From Mesorhizobium sp. INR15 (GTDB taxonomy: Bacteria; Pseudomonadota; Alphaproteobacteria; Rhizobiales; Rhizobiaceae): a DNA stretch of 64,000 bases. The notes beneath the pieces are model-generated. The model made no database searches. It was not told where the DNA came from and saw only the letters and a list, made by a program, of their open reading frames with translations. This document shows, one piece after another, positions 7,825 through 15,121 of this stretch. The first letter of the stretch is position 1. Each line of letters begins with the position of its first letter. The position numbers and the translations under genes were made by a program. The stretch is from contig NZ_CP045496.1 in assembly GCF_015500075.1 (NCBI RefSeq), positions 3,110,001-3,174,000 of the forward strand. The letters run 5' to 3'.

Positions 7825-8340
7825 CTATGATTTCGATCCGTTGGGCAACAACGGCATGATGAAAGCATCGAGCGCCACGCGCCCGGGGCCGAACACCACC
7901 AGGGTCAGCGCCATCGACGCCCAAGGCAGGTGAAAATTCGCCCAGCCATCGGGAACTGTGAGCTGGATGATGCCGGTCATCACTATCAGGGCAAGGGCGG
8001 CGAAGCGGGTGCCGAGCCCGAGCACCAGCAGGATCGGCAGGATGATCTCGGCCAGGCCCGATGCGGTCGCAATCGCGGTCGGGAAGGGATAGGGGATTTC
8101 GCTGCCGAATATGTGCAGCTTGAACTCCTCCTCGAACAGGTAATGCGCGCCGTTCGACAGATGCAGGAAACCGTCCCACTTGGTCAGGCCGGAGTAGAAG
8201 AACGGCACGGCCAACGCGAAGCGCACGGCCAGCAGCGGCAGCGAGCGCGGAATGGAAGCGAGCAGGCTGTCGGCGCGGCCAACCAGCCCGAGCAGCGAAG
8301 TCAGCTTGCCTTGCGGCGGGTTCATGGTTTCGGTCATCAT
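7825..8340 (-). CDS. bufD: DoxX family membrane protein of the bufferin operon
   Basis: This membrane protein of 171 residues has about four hydrophobic helices, with the DoxX hallmark RFALAVPFFYSGLTKW near residue 40 and a conserved SGLAEIILPILLVLGLGTR segment. It is the last gene of a minus-strand run DUF2282-DUF692-DUF2063-DoxX, separated from the DUF2063 gene by 20 bases. In bufferin operons the DoxX-type protein is the D component, thought to act in the membrane in redox or export steps. Its exact role is unsettled. The symbol is assigned by operon position and family. Confidence 0.85.
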   Translation of the reverse strand: MMTETMNPPQGKLTSLLGLVGRADSLLASIPRSLPLLAVRFALAVPFFYSGLTKWDGFLHLSNGAHYLFEEEFKLHIFGSEIPYPFPTAIATASGLAEIILPILLVLGLGTRFAALALIVMTGIIQLTVPDGWANFHLPWASMALTLVVFGPGRVALDAFIMPLLPNGSKS

Positions 8341-8360
8341 GGCAATTCTCCCCCTGTTTT

Positions 8361-9122
8361 CTAATCGATGGCGCGGAATGCGCCCAATGTGACGAGGCCG
8401 ACGAGCGCGGCGCCGAAGTCGAAAATATTGGCCTGTGCGAGCGCTGCCTCGGCGGCCTCGCCAAGGCTTGCGCCGGCACTGACGGCTTGCAGGAACGCCA
8501 CGTCCTGTGCCGGCAGGATGTGGACATCGACGATCAGCTCGGGCCGCACCACAAGCACGGCTTCCGGCCGCCAGTCGGTGACCGGCATGACATCATCCTG
8601 CTGGTGTGCGGCCCAGATCGAGCCGATGGGGTAACGCGAAGCCACAAGTGCCGCGGATGGATGCATCTGGAAACGAAGTTCGGCCAGTGTATCGGGGCCA
8701 AGGCTTGTCAGCGCCGACAGTGCCAGCGGCTCTTCATCCGCAGCATGATAGGCACGTGTCCACGCGGCCTCCAGCCTCGCCACATCGGCGAGATAGACGA
8801 CGGATTTGGCCGGCTCGAAATTGGCGATGAAGTCGGGAAAGCCGTCGCCATAGTCGATGATCAGTGGCGAGACCGGCTTGTTATCCCCAGCATAGGCGCG
8901 GGCCATGCCGGTGAAGAATTCGGCGCCGACCAGTTTCTCGGTGATGGGAAAGCGCTGCGCCAGCGCCTTGGTCAGGCTGACGAAAACGTTGTTGCGGTAG
9001 ACGGCGAAGCGGGCGAGGTCCGCACTGCCGCGCGCGCTGGTCACGCCTGATGGGACCGGCTGATGCGCGTCGAGCAAAGCGGCCGCGAATGCGTCCTGGC
9101 TGGCAGCGAAGGCCATGGTCAT
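8361..9122 (-). CDS. bufC: DUF2063 (HvfC/BufC-like) partner of the MNIO enzyme
   Basis: This protein of 253 residues has the N-terminal DUF2063 fold. The signatures FAVYRNNVFVSLTKALAQRFP (about 37-57), LVGAEFFTGMARAY (64-77) and YLADVARLEAAWTRAYHA (about 107-124) are clear. Related proteins bind the precursor leader peptide and present it to the DUF692 oxygenase. Its start overlaps the DUF692 stop by four bases (ATGA), so the two are made together. No metal site is needed for its role. The C-terminal half is more variable, as usual. Confidence 0.9.
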   Translation of the reverse strand: MTMAFAASQDAFAAALLDAHQPVPSGVTSARGSADLARFAVYRNNVFVSLTKALAQRFPITEKLVGAEFFTGMARAYAGDNKPVSPLIIDYGDGFPDFIANFEPAKSVVYLADVARLEAAWTRAYHAADEEPLALSALTSLGPDTLAELRFQMHPSAALVASRYPIGSIWAAHQQDDVMPVTDWRPEAVLVVRPELIVDVHILPAQDVAFLQAVSAGASLGEAAEAALAQANIFDFGAALVGLVTLGAFRAID

Positions 9123-10006
9123 GCCGCCTTTGTCGAGAGGCTGTTGCGCCGCGCGGCCTCGGCCGCGATCACGGCATCGGCCTTGATCGCCTCGGCCTGC
9201 AGCGTGGCGAAATCGGGCACATCATTGTCCCATTCGATCAGCGTCGGCACCGGGCCGGTGCGCGACAGCGTGTGCCGGTGGAGCGCCATGACGTCGGTCT
9301 TGACCGGCGAGCCATGCGCATCGATCAGCAGCCGGTCGCCGGCGCCGTCAACGGTCTCGTCATAGCCGGCGAGATGGATCTCGCCGACGCGGCCGACCGG
9401 GAAGCGGTCGATATAGGCTTCGGCGTCGAGCCGATGGTTGACGGTGGAGACCACGACGTTGTTGACGTCGAGCAGCAGGCCGCAGCCGCTGCGCTCGGCG
9501 ATGGCTTCGAGGAAATCGATCTCGTCGATGGTGCTCTCTTCGAACAGCACATAGGTGGAGGGGTTTTCCAGGAGCAGCTGCCGGCCGATCGCCTGCTGCG
9601 CCTCGTCGACATGGTCGATCACCCGCGCCAGGGTTTCGGGCGTGTAGGGCAGCGGCAAGAGATCGTTGAGAAAGCCGGTGTCGTGCGTCGACCAGGCAAG
9701 GTGTTCGGAAAAGCTCTGTGGCTGGTAGCGGTCGACAAGACCGCGAAGCCGCCTCAGATGCGCCTTGTCGAGCGGGCCGGCCGAGCCGATCGAGAGGCCG
9801 ACTCCGTGCAGCGACAATGCGTAGTGCTCGGCGATGGCCTCGAGGAAGCGGTGCGGCGGGCCGCCGGCGCCCATGTAGTTCTCGGCATGGACCTCGAAGA
9901 AGCCGATGTCGGGGCGCTGTTCCAGAATGTGGGTGTAGTGCTCGGGCTTGAGGCTGAGCCCGGCGCGCGAGGGCAGGCAAGCATGGCGGTTGGCTGATGC
10001 GATCAC
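9119..10006 (-). CDS. bufB: DUF692 multinuclear non-haem iron oxygenase (MNIO), BufB-like
   Basis: This TIM-barrel oxygenase of about 295 residues modifies cysteines of the adjacent precursor. Family metal and substrate motifs are in order: FEVHAENYMG, LHGVGLSIG, SEHLAWS, LLENPSTYV, LLDVNNVVV, EIHLAGY, LIDAHGSP and LIEWDND. These supply the His, Asp, Glu and Asn ligands for two or three irons. I chose the GTG at 10006, which has AGGGA about 8 bases upstream and gives the usual N-terminus. The open frame to 10078 would run through a strong hairpin. Known bufferin enzymes turn Cys into 5-thiooxazole. That chemistry is inferred here from the operon. Confidence 0.92.
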   Translation of the reverse strand: MIASANRHACLPSRAGLSLKPEHYTHILEQRPDIGFFEVHAENYMGAGGPPHRFLEAIAEHYALSLHGVGLSIGSAGPLDKAHLRRLRGLVDRYQPQSFSEHLAWSTHDTGFLNDLLPLPYTPETLARVIDHVDEAQQAIGRQLLLENPSTYVLFEESTIDEIDFLEAIAERSGCGLLLDVNNVVVSTVNHRLDAEAYIDRFPVGRVGEIHLAGYDETVDGAGDRLLIDAHGSPVKTDVMALHRHTLSRTGPVPTLIEWDNDVPDFATLQAEAIKADAVIAAEAARRNSLSTKAA

Positions 10007-10035
10007 GGCGTGTCCCTCGCGATGATTTAGGAGAG

Positions 10036-10070
10036 GCCGGGGAGGCCCGGTCGGTTCGGGCCTCCCCGGC
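10036..10070 (-). promoter_or_regulatory. 14-bp hairpin between precursor and enzyme genes
   Basis: GCCGGGGAGGCCCG at 10036-10049 pairs perfectly with CGGGCCTCCCCGGC at 10057-10070 around a 7-base loop. It lies in the 71 bases between the bufA stop and the bufB start and has no T-run. A hairpin here could stop most transcripts or protect the bufA message, giving more precursor than enzyme, as is common in RiPP operons. Confidence 0.6.
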
Positions 10071-10077
10071 AATGGCA

Positions 10078-10365
10078 TCAGCTCTTCAGCGGCTCAAGCG
10101 AGCCATTGTGGCCGCCGGCGCTCATGCCGGTGCAGGTGCCGGTCGGCACGGCCTTCCAGGAATTGCCCTGATAGTCGATCGTCGAGGTGCCCGCGCAGGT
10201 GGTGCCGGCGCCGGCGGCGCAATCATTCTGACCCTTCAGCGCGACGCCATAGCATTTCTCGTTGCCAACCATCTTGGAGGCCGGGATGGGGCCGGCGAAA
10301 GCTGCCGAAGCGATAGCGGTGGTGAGCGAGCCGGCGAGCGCCAAAGCGAGTGCGGAACGGTTCAT
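10078..10365 (-). CDS. bufA: Bufferin-type precursor peptide (DUF2282)
   Basis: This is a precursor peptide of 95 residues. A Sec-type signal covers residues 1-24 (MNRSALALALAGS to AFAG), and the core carries four cysteines at 38, 49, 57 and 78 in the contexts EKCYGVA, QNDCAAGAG, TTCAGTS and PTGTC, the DUF2282 layout. In characterised bufferins, cysteines are oxidised to thiooxazoles that bind copper, and the peptide works in the periplasm. The start at 10365 is preceded by GGAGAGAC. An upstream start at 10422 would lie at the promoter element. It is the first gene of the operon and is divergent from nasT. Confidence 0.92.
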   Translation of the reverse strand: MNRSALALALAGSLTTAIASAAFAGPIPASKMVGNEKCYGVALKGQNDCAAGAGTTCAGTSTIDYQGNSWKAVPTGTCTGMSAGGHNGSLEPLKS

Positions 10366-10421
10366 GAAGTCTCTCCTCTTGGATCTTCGTCGCAGGCCAT
10401 TATCGGCTGCGTAATGTTCCA

Positions 10422-10447
10422 TTCGATATTGCGGAGGCGGCTGTTAC
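10422..10447 (-). promoter_or_regulatory. SigF-like ECF promoter of the bufferin operon
   Basis: On the minus strand GTAACA (10447-10442) and CGAA (10425-10422) are separated by exactly 16 bases. This matches the Caulobacter SigF consensus GTAACC-N16-CGAA at nine of ten positions. The -10 part is 57 bases before the bufA start, leaving room for a short leader with the ribosome site. No sigma factor gene is in the window, so the regulator would act in trans. Confidence 0.65.
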
Positions 10448-10516
10448 AGGCGTTGCCGAACACGGATTCGTGAAGGCGGCACCGCTAATACCGGGGCCGC
10501 CGGTGGAAGACTTTTC

Positions 10517-11161
10517 ATGCCGCATTGCACAATTTCCCGGTCTGGGCAGAATGCCGATATGGTCCTGACTTCCCTCGCCGTCCTGGTGATCGACGAAAAC
10601 CGCATCCGCGCCGCCATCATCGAGGCCGGGCTGCGCGAGGCTGGCCATGAACGCGTCACGGTGATCCACGATGTGACCGGCATCGCGCGGCGCATCGCCG
10701 AGATCGAACCCGATGTCATCGTCATCGATCTCGAAAACCCGAACCGCGACATGCTTGAAAACATGTTCCAGCTGTCCCGCGCGGTGAAGCGGCCGATCGC
10801 CATGTTCGTCGACCGCTCCGACCTGGCCTCGATCGAGGCGGCGGTCGATGCCGGCGTTTCGGCTTATGTGGTCGACGGGTTGCGGCAGGAGCGGGTCAAG
10901 CCGATCCTCGACATGGCGGTCAGCCGCTTCAACGCCTTCTCGCGCATGGCGCGTGAACTGGAGGAAGTCCGCGGCGAGCTCGAGAGCCGCAAGGTCATCG
11001 ACCGCGCCAAGGGCATCTTGATGAAGTCGCGCGGCCTGACGGAAGAGGCGGCCTACACGCTGCTGCGCAAGACAGCGATGAACCAGAACCGCAAGATCGG
11101 CGACATTGCCCAGAGCCTGGTGACTGCCGCCGGGCTGCTCGGACCGGCGGAGGACGAATGA
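10517..11161 (+). CDS. nasT: NasT-like ANTAR antiterminator
   Basis: This response-regulator-like RNA-binding protein has 214 residues. A receiver-type domain (LAVLVIDENRIRAAI onwards, DVIVIDLENPNRDM in the middle) is followed by an ANTAR domain at the end (RAKGILMKSRGLTEEAAYTLLRKTAM, then the third helix QSLVTAAGLL). In related bacteria NasT binds paired hexaloop hairpins in the leader of nitrate genes and prevents termination unless held by NasS. The start at 10517 has GGAAGA at 8 bases. A start at 10559 gives a slightly shorter protein. Its stop overlaps the nasS start, and a candidate target leader lies at 13394-13496. Confidence 0.92.
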   Translation: MPHCTISRSGQNADMVLTSLAVLVIDENRIRAAIIEAGLREAGHERVTVIHDVTGIARRIAEIEPDVIVIDLENPNRDMLENMFQLSRAVKRPIAMFVDRSDLASIEAAVDAGVSAYVVDGLRQERVKPILDMAVSRFNAFSRMARELEEVRGELESRKVIDRAKGILMKSRGLTEEAAYTLLRKTAMNQNRKIGDIAQSLVTAAGLLGPAEDE

Positions 11162-12405
11162 GGCACCAGATCACCGCCGGCTTCATGCCGCTTTTCGACA
11201 GTGCCGTGCTGATCGCCGCCGGCGAACTGGGTTTTGCGGCGCGCGAAGACATCGAGCTGACGCTGCATCGCGAGACGTCGTGGGCCAACATCCGCGACCG
11301 CATCGCCATCGGCCATTTCGACCTCGCGCATATGCTGGGACCGATGCCGCTTGCCTGCAATCTCGGCCTGACGCCGCTGGCTTCCGAGACGATCGTGCCG
11401 TTCTCGCTCGGGCTCGGCGGCAATTGCATCACCATTTCCAATGCCGTCTGGGCCGGCATGGCGGCGCATGGCGCCGTGTCGGATCTCGATCCGGCGCGCG
11501 CCGGCGCGGCGCTCGGGGCGCTCATCCGCGAGCGGGCCGCCGCCGGGCGTGATCCGCTGCGCTTCGCCGTCGTCCATCCGCATTCGGGGCACAATTACGA
11601 GCTGCGCTACTGGCTCGCCGCCTGCGGCATCGATCCGCAGCAGGAGATCGAGATCGTCATCGTGCCGCCGCCCTTCATGGCCGACGCGCTGGCCACCGGG
11701 CACATCGACGGCTATTGCGTCGGCGAGCCCTGGAACAGCGCCTCCGTCGCGGCGGGCACCGGCCACATCGTCACCGTCAAGGCCATGTTGTGGAGGAACA
11801 GTCCGGAGAAAGTGATCGGTGTGCGCAAGGCGTGGGCGGACCAGAACCCCGACGCACTGGCGGCGCTGCTGCGCGCGCTGCATCATTCCGCCCGCTGGTG
11901 CCAGGACCCCGCGAACCACGCGGAGCTGGCCGGGGTGATGGCGCGGCCGGGATATCTCGGCCTGCCGCCATCCGTACAGATGCCGATCCTGACCGGGCAT
12001 CTCAAACTCGGCGGCGGCGCCGAGCGGACCGTCGACGACTTCTTCCTGCCATTCGACAAGGCCGCCAATTTCCCGTGGAAGAGCCATGCTCTGTGGTTCT
12101 ACACGCAGATGGTGCGCTGGGGGCATGTCGTGCATTCACCTCGGAATCTCGCCATCGCCCGCGACTGCTACCGGCCCGACCTCTACCGGTCGGCGCTGAA
12201 GCCGCTTGGCGTCGCGCTGCCGGGCGCCAATGCAAAGGTCGAAGGTGCGCTGGCGGCCGCGACAGCGGTCGGCGCGACAGGGGCCGGCCTCGTGCTCGGC
12301 CCGGACGGTTTTTTCGATGGCCGCATCTTCGATCCCGACGAGATCGAGGCTTATATAGCGTCGCAAAATCCGGGATCGTCGCGGTCGATCATGGGAGACC
12401 TCTAG
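11158..12405 (+). CDS. nasS: NasS-like nitrate/nitrite sensor (NrtA/CmpA family)
   Basis: This protein of 415 residues belongs to the nitrate-binding NrtA/CmpA family but lacks any signal peptide, starting directly with ITAGFMPLFDSAVLIAAGELG. It is therefore the cytoplasmic sensor NasS rather than a transporter subunit. The motifs GHFDLAHMLGPMPLA (about 57-71) and DGYCVGEPWN (about 182-191) line the ligand site in the family. It begins within the nasT stop codon (ATGA), consistent with the NasS-NasT complex: without nitrate NasS holds NasT, with nitrate it lets go. The downstream nitrate operon is the expected target. Confidence 0.92.
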   Translation: MRHQITAGFMPLFDSAVLIAAGELGFAAREDIELTLHRETSWANIRDRIAIGHFDLAHMLGPMPLACNLGLTPLASETIVPFSLGLGGNCITISNAVWAGMAAHGAVSDLDPARAGAALGALIRERAAAGRDPLRFAVVHPHSGHNYELRYWLAACGIDPQQEIEIVIVPPPFMADALATGHIDGYCVGEPWNSASVAAGTGHIVTVKAMLWRNSPEKVIGVRKAWADQNPDALAALLRALHHSARWCQDPANHAELAGVMARPGYLGLPPSVQMPILTGHLKLGGGAERTVDDFFLPFDKAANFPWKSHALWFYTQMVRWGHVVHSPRNLAIARDCYRPDLYRSALKPLGVALPGANAKVEGALAAATAVGATGAGLVLGPDGFFDGRIFDPDEIEAYIASQNPGSSRSIMGDL

Positions 12406-13149
12406 TTGCCGGTGGATCGCTTTTACGACGACACGTTTCTATCCGCCGTCTACGACGCCTGGCATCCGAGATCGCTGCGCGACGACTATGATTTCTATCT
12501 GCCTCGCATCCTGAAGGCCAATGCCGTGCTTGATATCGGCTGCGGCACGGGCACGCTTCTGCAGGAGGCGCGAAAGGCCGGTCATTCCGGGCGGCTCTGC
12601 GGCATCGACCCCGCGCCGGGCGTGCTTGAGCGCGCACGTGAATATCCCGGCATCGAATGGATCCTCGGCGAGCTGCAGGAACAGGGCTGGGAGCATAGGT
12701 TCGACCTGGCCGTCATGACCGGCCACGCGTTTCAGGCCATCGTCAGCGATGCCGACCTGGCGAGCTTCATGGCGTCTGTCCGCAAATCCCTGGTGCCCGG
12801 CGGGGTTTTCGCCTTTGAAACCCGCAATCCCGCCGCGCGCGCCTGGCAGCGCTGGACGCTCGAAAACACGGCAAGCGTTGTCGTGCCGGACGGGCCTGCC
12901 GTGCTGATCACAACGGAACTCGATTCCGATTTCGACGGCCAAACGGTGACATTCACGCACGGTTTCAGCGGCGATCACCCGAGCCTTCCGATGCGGAGCC
13001 GGAGCACCTTGCGGTTCCTGGACATGGACGCGCTGCGCAAGCTGCTGGAGGATGCAGGCCTGGTGATCGAACAGCAGTTCGGTGATTTCGGCGGGAGCCC
13101 GCTGACCTCAGCCAGCCCCGAGATCATAACTTTTGCAAAGCGCCTGTGA
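12406..13149 (+). CDS. Class I SAM-dependent methyltransferase
   Basis: This methyltransferase of 247 residues has motif I VLDIGCGTGTLLQEARKAG (about 42-60), an acidic motif II GIDPAPGVLERAR and the post-motif FDLAVMTGHAFQ. The TTG start immediately after the nasS stop is the longest option, and GTG at 12412 is an alternative. No clear ribosome site decides between them. It lies between nasS and the sigma-54-controlled nitrate operon but has no evident part in nitrate use. Its substrate is unknown. Confidence 0.85.
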   Translation: MPVDRFYDDTFLSAVYDAWHPRSLRDDYDFYLPRILKANAVLDIGCGTGTLLQEARKAGHSGRLCGIDPAPGVLERAREYPGIEWILGELQEQGWEHRFDLAVMTGHAFQAIVSDADLASFMASVRKSLVPGGVFAFETRNPAARAWQRWTLENTASVVVPDGPAVLITTELDSDFDGQTVTFTHGFSGDHPSLPMRSRSTLRFLDMDALRKLLEDAGLVIEQQFGDFGGSPLTSASPEIITFAKRL

Positions 13150-13210
13150 CCGCGCGCGACATTGTTCAAAACTACCCATGCTAACGACACTGGTTATTCG
13201 CGCGCCATTC

Positions 13211-13225
13211 TTGTGCATTGCACAA
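13211..13225. promoter_or_regulatory. Palindrome upstream of the sigma-54 promoter
   Basis: TTGTGCA and TGCACAA form 7-bp arms around one T. The site lies about 120 bases upstream of the sigma-54 promoter, the usual place for an enhancer. The TGCA cores fit an NtrC-type site only loosely, so binding by NtrC is a guess. Confidence 0.4.
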
Positions 13226-13341
13226 AATTTGAGCTTCCAAGATGGCGTTGACCAAACTTTGATCTGGCCGCATTTGCGCCGGAGCGATGCCGGATCACGG
13301 CAGTGATTTGATTTTATTGAATTTTCTAACGCCAGCTGAAA

Positions 13342-13358
13342 TTGGCACGGTTCCTGCT
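13342..13358 (+). promoter_or_regulatory. Sigma-54 promoter of the nitrate assimilation operon
   Basis: The sequence TTGGCACGGTTCCTGCT has GG at 13344-13345 and GC at 13356-13357 with exactly ten bases between, and matches the consensus TGGCACG-N4-TTGC at nearly every position. Transcription would start near 13369, placing the ANTAR-like hairpin and the terminator in the leader RNA. Nitrogen control through NtrC is the expected input. Confidence 0.75.
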
Positions 13359-13393
13359 TTGAAATAGCCAGGCCCTTCTCGGGTCACGAAACA

Positions 13394-13413
13394 GGCGTCC
13401 AATGACGGGCGCC
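13394..13413 (+). promoter_or_regulatory. ANTAR-type hexaloop hairpin in the nas leader
   Basis: GGCGTCC (13394-13400) pairs with GGGCGCC (13407-13413), with one G-T pair, around the six-base loop AATGAC. Loops with A at position 1 and G at position 4 are the known recognition feature of ANTAR proteins. The second hairpin of the usual pair is less clear. A candidate with loop GATGTA lies inside the following long stem and has G at position 4 but not A at position 1. Confidence 0.6.
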
Positions 13414-13422
13414 ACAGGCAAA

Positions 13423-13496
13423 GCCGCCGCTCAGGTAAACACGCGATCCCGGATGTACGGACGCGTGGAGACCTGGCCGGCGGCCTTTTTGTTTTT
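13423..13496 (+). terminator. Long attenuator terminator before the nitrate genes
   Basis: A very long stem is formed by GCCGCCG (13423-13429) with CGGCGGC (13478-13484), CAGGT (13432-13436) with ACCTG (13471-13475) and CACGCG (13440-13445) with CGCGTG (13462-13467). It is followed by TTTTTGTTTTT at 13486-13496. It lies between the promoter and the first coding region, so it must be read through for expression. It is the natural target of NasT antitermination. Confidence 0.7.
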
Positions 13497-13551
13497 GGCC
13501 GAACACGAAAATCGACGGCGCTGAGCTGCCCGCGCCCAACCGGAGACGACG

Positions 13552-13749
13552 ATGACGAAACGGATCGGGACTGGATCATCTCTGAAGGATTTCACACGCC
13601 GGGATTTTCTCGCCAGCAGCGCGCTGACGGCGGCGCTGTTCGTCGCGGCGCTCATGCTGTTTCCAGCTCGTGCCACGACCGACGGCAAGAGCCCCGAGAT
13701 GACGGCGCCGGCCTCGTCCTCATCGCGTGAACCGATGCAGCGCCACTGA
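13552..13749 (+). CDS. Small membrane or exported protein at the head of the nas operon
   Basis: This is a possible protein of 65 residues. It starts after CGGAGACGACG, has a basic N-terminus with TRRDFLASSA (about residues 15-24) resembling a twin-arginine signal, and a hydrophobic stretch LTAALFVAALMLFPARA. The remaining 20 residues are polar. It resembles the small formate-dehydrogenase-linked Tat peptides in shape only. It sits directly after the leader terminator and 54 bases before the transporter, so if real it is the first gene of the operon. No family can be named. Confidence 0.45.
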   Translation: MTKRIGTGSSLKDFTRRDFLASSALTAALFVAALMLFPARATTDGKSPEMTAPASSSSREPMQRH

Positions 13750-13803
13750 TCATCGATCAACAGACAAGCGCGGTATCCCCCACGCCGCAAACCGGAGCCT
13801 ACC

Positions 13804-15102
13804 ATGACCGCAAATCTCCCAGCAGCGCCCAGCCAGGACAGTGCCCCCCGGCAGGCGCTCGTGATGTCCACCATCGCCTTCACCGTCTGCTTCGCCGTGT
13901 GGACAATCTTTTCCATCATCGGCATCCGCATAAAGCAGGAACTCGGGCTGAACGAGACGGAATTCGGCCTGCTCGTTGGCACGCCAATTCTCACTGGCTC
14001 GCTCGTCCGCATGGTGCTCGGCATCTGGACCGACCGCTTTGGCGGACGGCTGGTCTACGTCGCGACCATGCTTGCGGCGGCGGTCGCGACCTTCCTGCTT
14101 TCTTTTGCGCATACCTATGAGCAGATGCTGATCGCCGCGCTTGGCGTCGGGCTCGCGGGCGGTTCCTTCGCCGTCGGCGTCGCCTATGTCTCGCGCTTCT
14201 TCCCCGCCGGCAGGCAAGGAACGGCTCTGGGCATCTTCGGGGTCGGCAATGTCGGCGCGGCGGTCACCAAGTTCCTGGCGCCGTTCGTACTGCTTGCCTG
14301 GGGCTGGCAGTCGGTCGCGCTGATCTGGGCGGCGGCACTCGTCGTCATGGCCGCCATTTTCTGGTTCACGACCGGCGACGATCCGGTTATCCGCGAGCGG
14401 CGCGCCGGCAAGCTGGCGCCAACGAGAAGCTTCTGGCAGGAATTCGCACCGCTGAAGAACCTGCGGGTCTGGCGCTTCGCCTTCTACTATTTCTTCGCCT
14501 TTGGTGCCTTCGTTGCTCTGTCGCTGTGGCTGCCGCGCTACCTGATCGGGGTCTATGGCTTCGGGATCGCGACCGCAGGCATGATCGGCGCGGCCTACTC
14601 GGTCCCGGCAAGTGTCTTCCGCGCTTATGGCGGCGTGCTTTCCGACCGCATTGGCGCGCGCACCGTCCTCTATTGGACCTTCGCGGTGTCAGCTGTCGCG
14701 ACGTTGATCCTGTCGCTGCCGCCCACTGACTATGTCGTGCACGGCATCAGCGGGCCGATCGCTTTCCACTTCGCCATCGGGCCGGTTGCCTTCATCGCCG
14801 TGGCCTGCGTGCTCGGCTTCTTCATGAGCCTCGGCAAAGCCGCCGTCTACAAGCACATTCCCGCCTACTATCCAGGCAGCGTGGGTGCCGTCGGTGGTGT
14901 TGTCGGCATGATCGGCGGGCTCGGCGGCTTCATCCTGCCGATTGCCTTCGGCGCGCTCAACGACCTCACGGGCATGTGGTCGAGCTGCTTCATGCTGCTG
15001 TTTGTGATCGTCGCCACATGCTTTGCCTGGATGCACTTCACCGTCCGGCGGATGGAGCGGGCGGCCACCGAAACCTCAGCCCTTTCCTACGCTGCAGAGT
15101 AA
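13804..15102 (+). CDS. narK: Nitrate/nitrite MFS transporter (NarK/NasA type)
   Basis: This permease of 432 residues has about 12 membrane helices and belongs to the nitrate/nitrite porters. The signatures are RIKQELGLNETEFGLLVGTPILTGS near residues 41-65, GIWTDRFGGR near 73-82, and the two glycine-rich nitrate signatures GVGNVGAAVTK (about 142-152) and GVVGMIGGLGGFILP (about 366-380). It is the first large gene after the attenuated leader and lies 19 bases before nirB. Uptake of nitrate for assimilation fits the operon. A nitrite export function cannot be excluded. Confidence 0.92.
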   Translation: MTANLPAAPSQDSAPRQALVMSTIAFTVCFAVWTIFSIIGIRIKQELGLNETEFGLLVGTPILTGSLVRMVLGIWTDRFGGRLVYVATMLAAAVATFLLSFAHTYEQMLIAALGVGLAGGSFAVGVAYVSRFFPAGRQGTALGIFGVGNVGAAVTKFLAPFVLLAWGWQSVALIWAAALVVMAAIFWFTTGDDPVIRERRAGKLAPTRSFWQEFAPLKNLRVWRFAFYYFFAFGAFVALSLWLPRYLIGVYGFGIATAGMIGAAYSVPASVFRAYGGVLSDRIGARTVLYWTFAVSAVATLILSLPPTDYVVHGISGPIAFHFAIGPVAFIAVACVLGFFMSLGKAAVYKHIPAYYPGSVGAVGGVVGMIGGLGGFILPIAFGALNDLTGMWSSCFMLLFVIVATCFAWMHFTVRRMERAATETSALSYAAE

Positions 15103-15121
15103 GACGGAGCGGATCAGGAAT

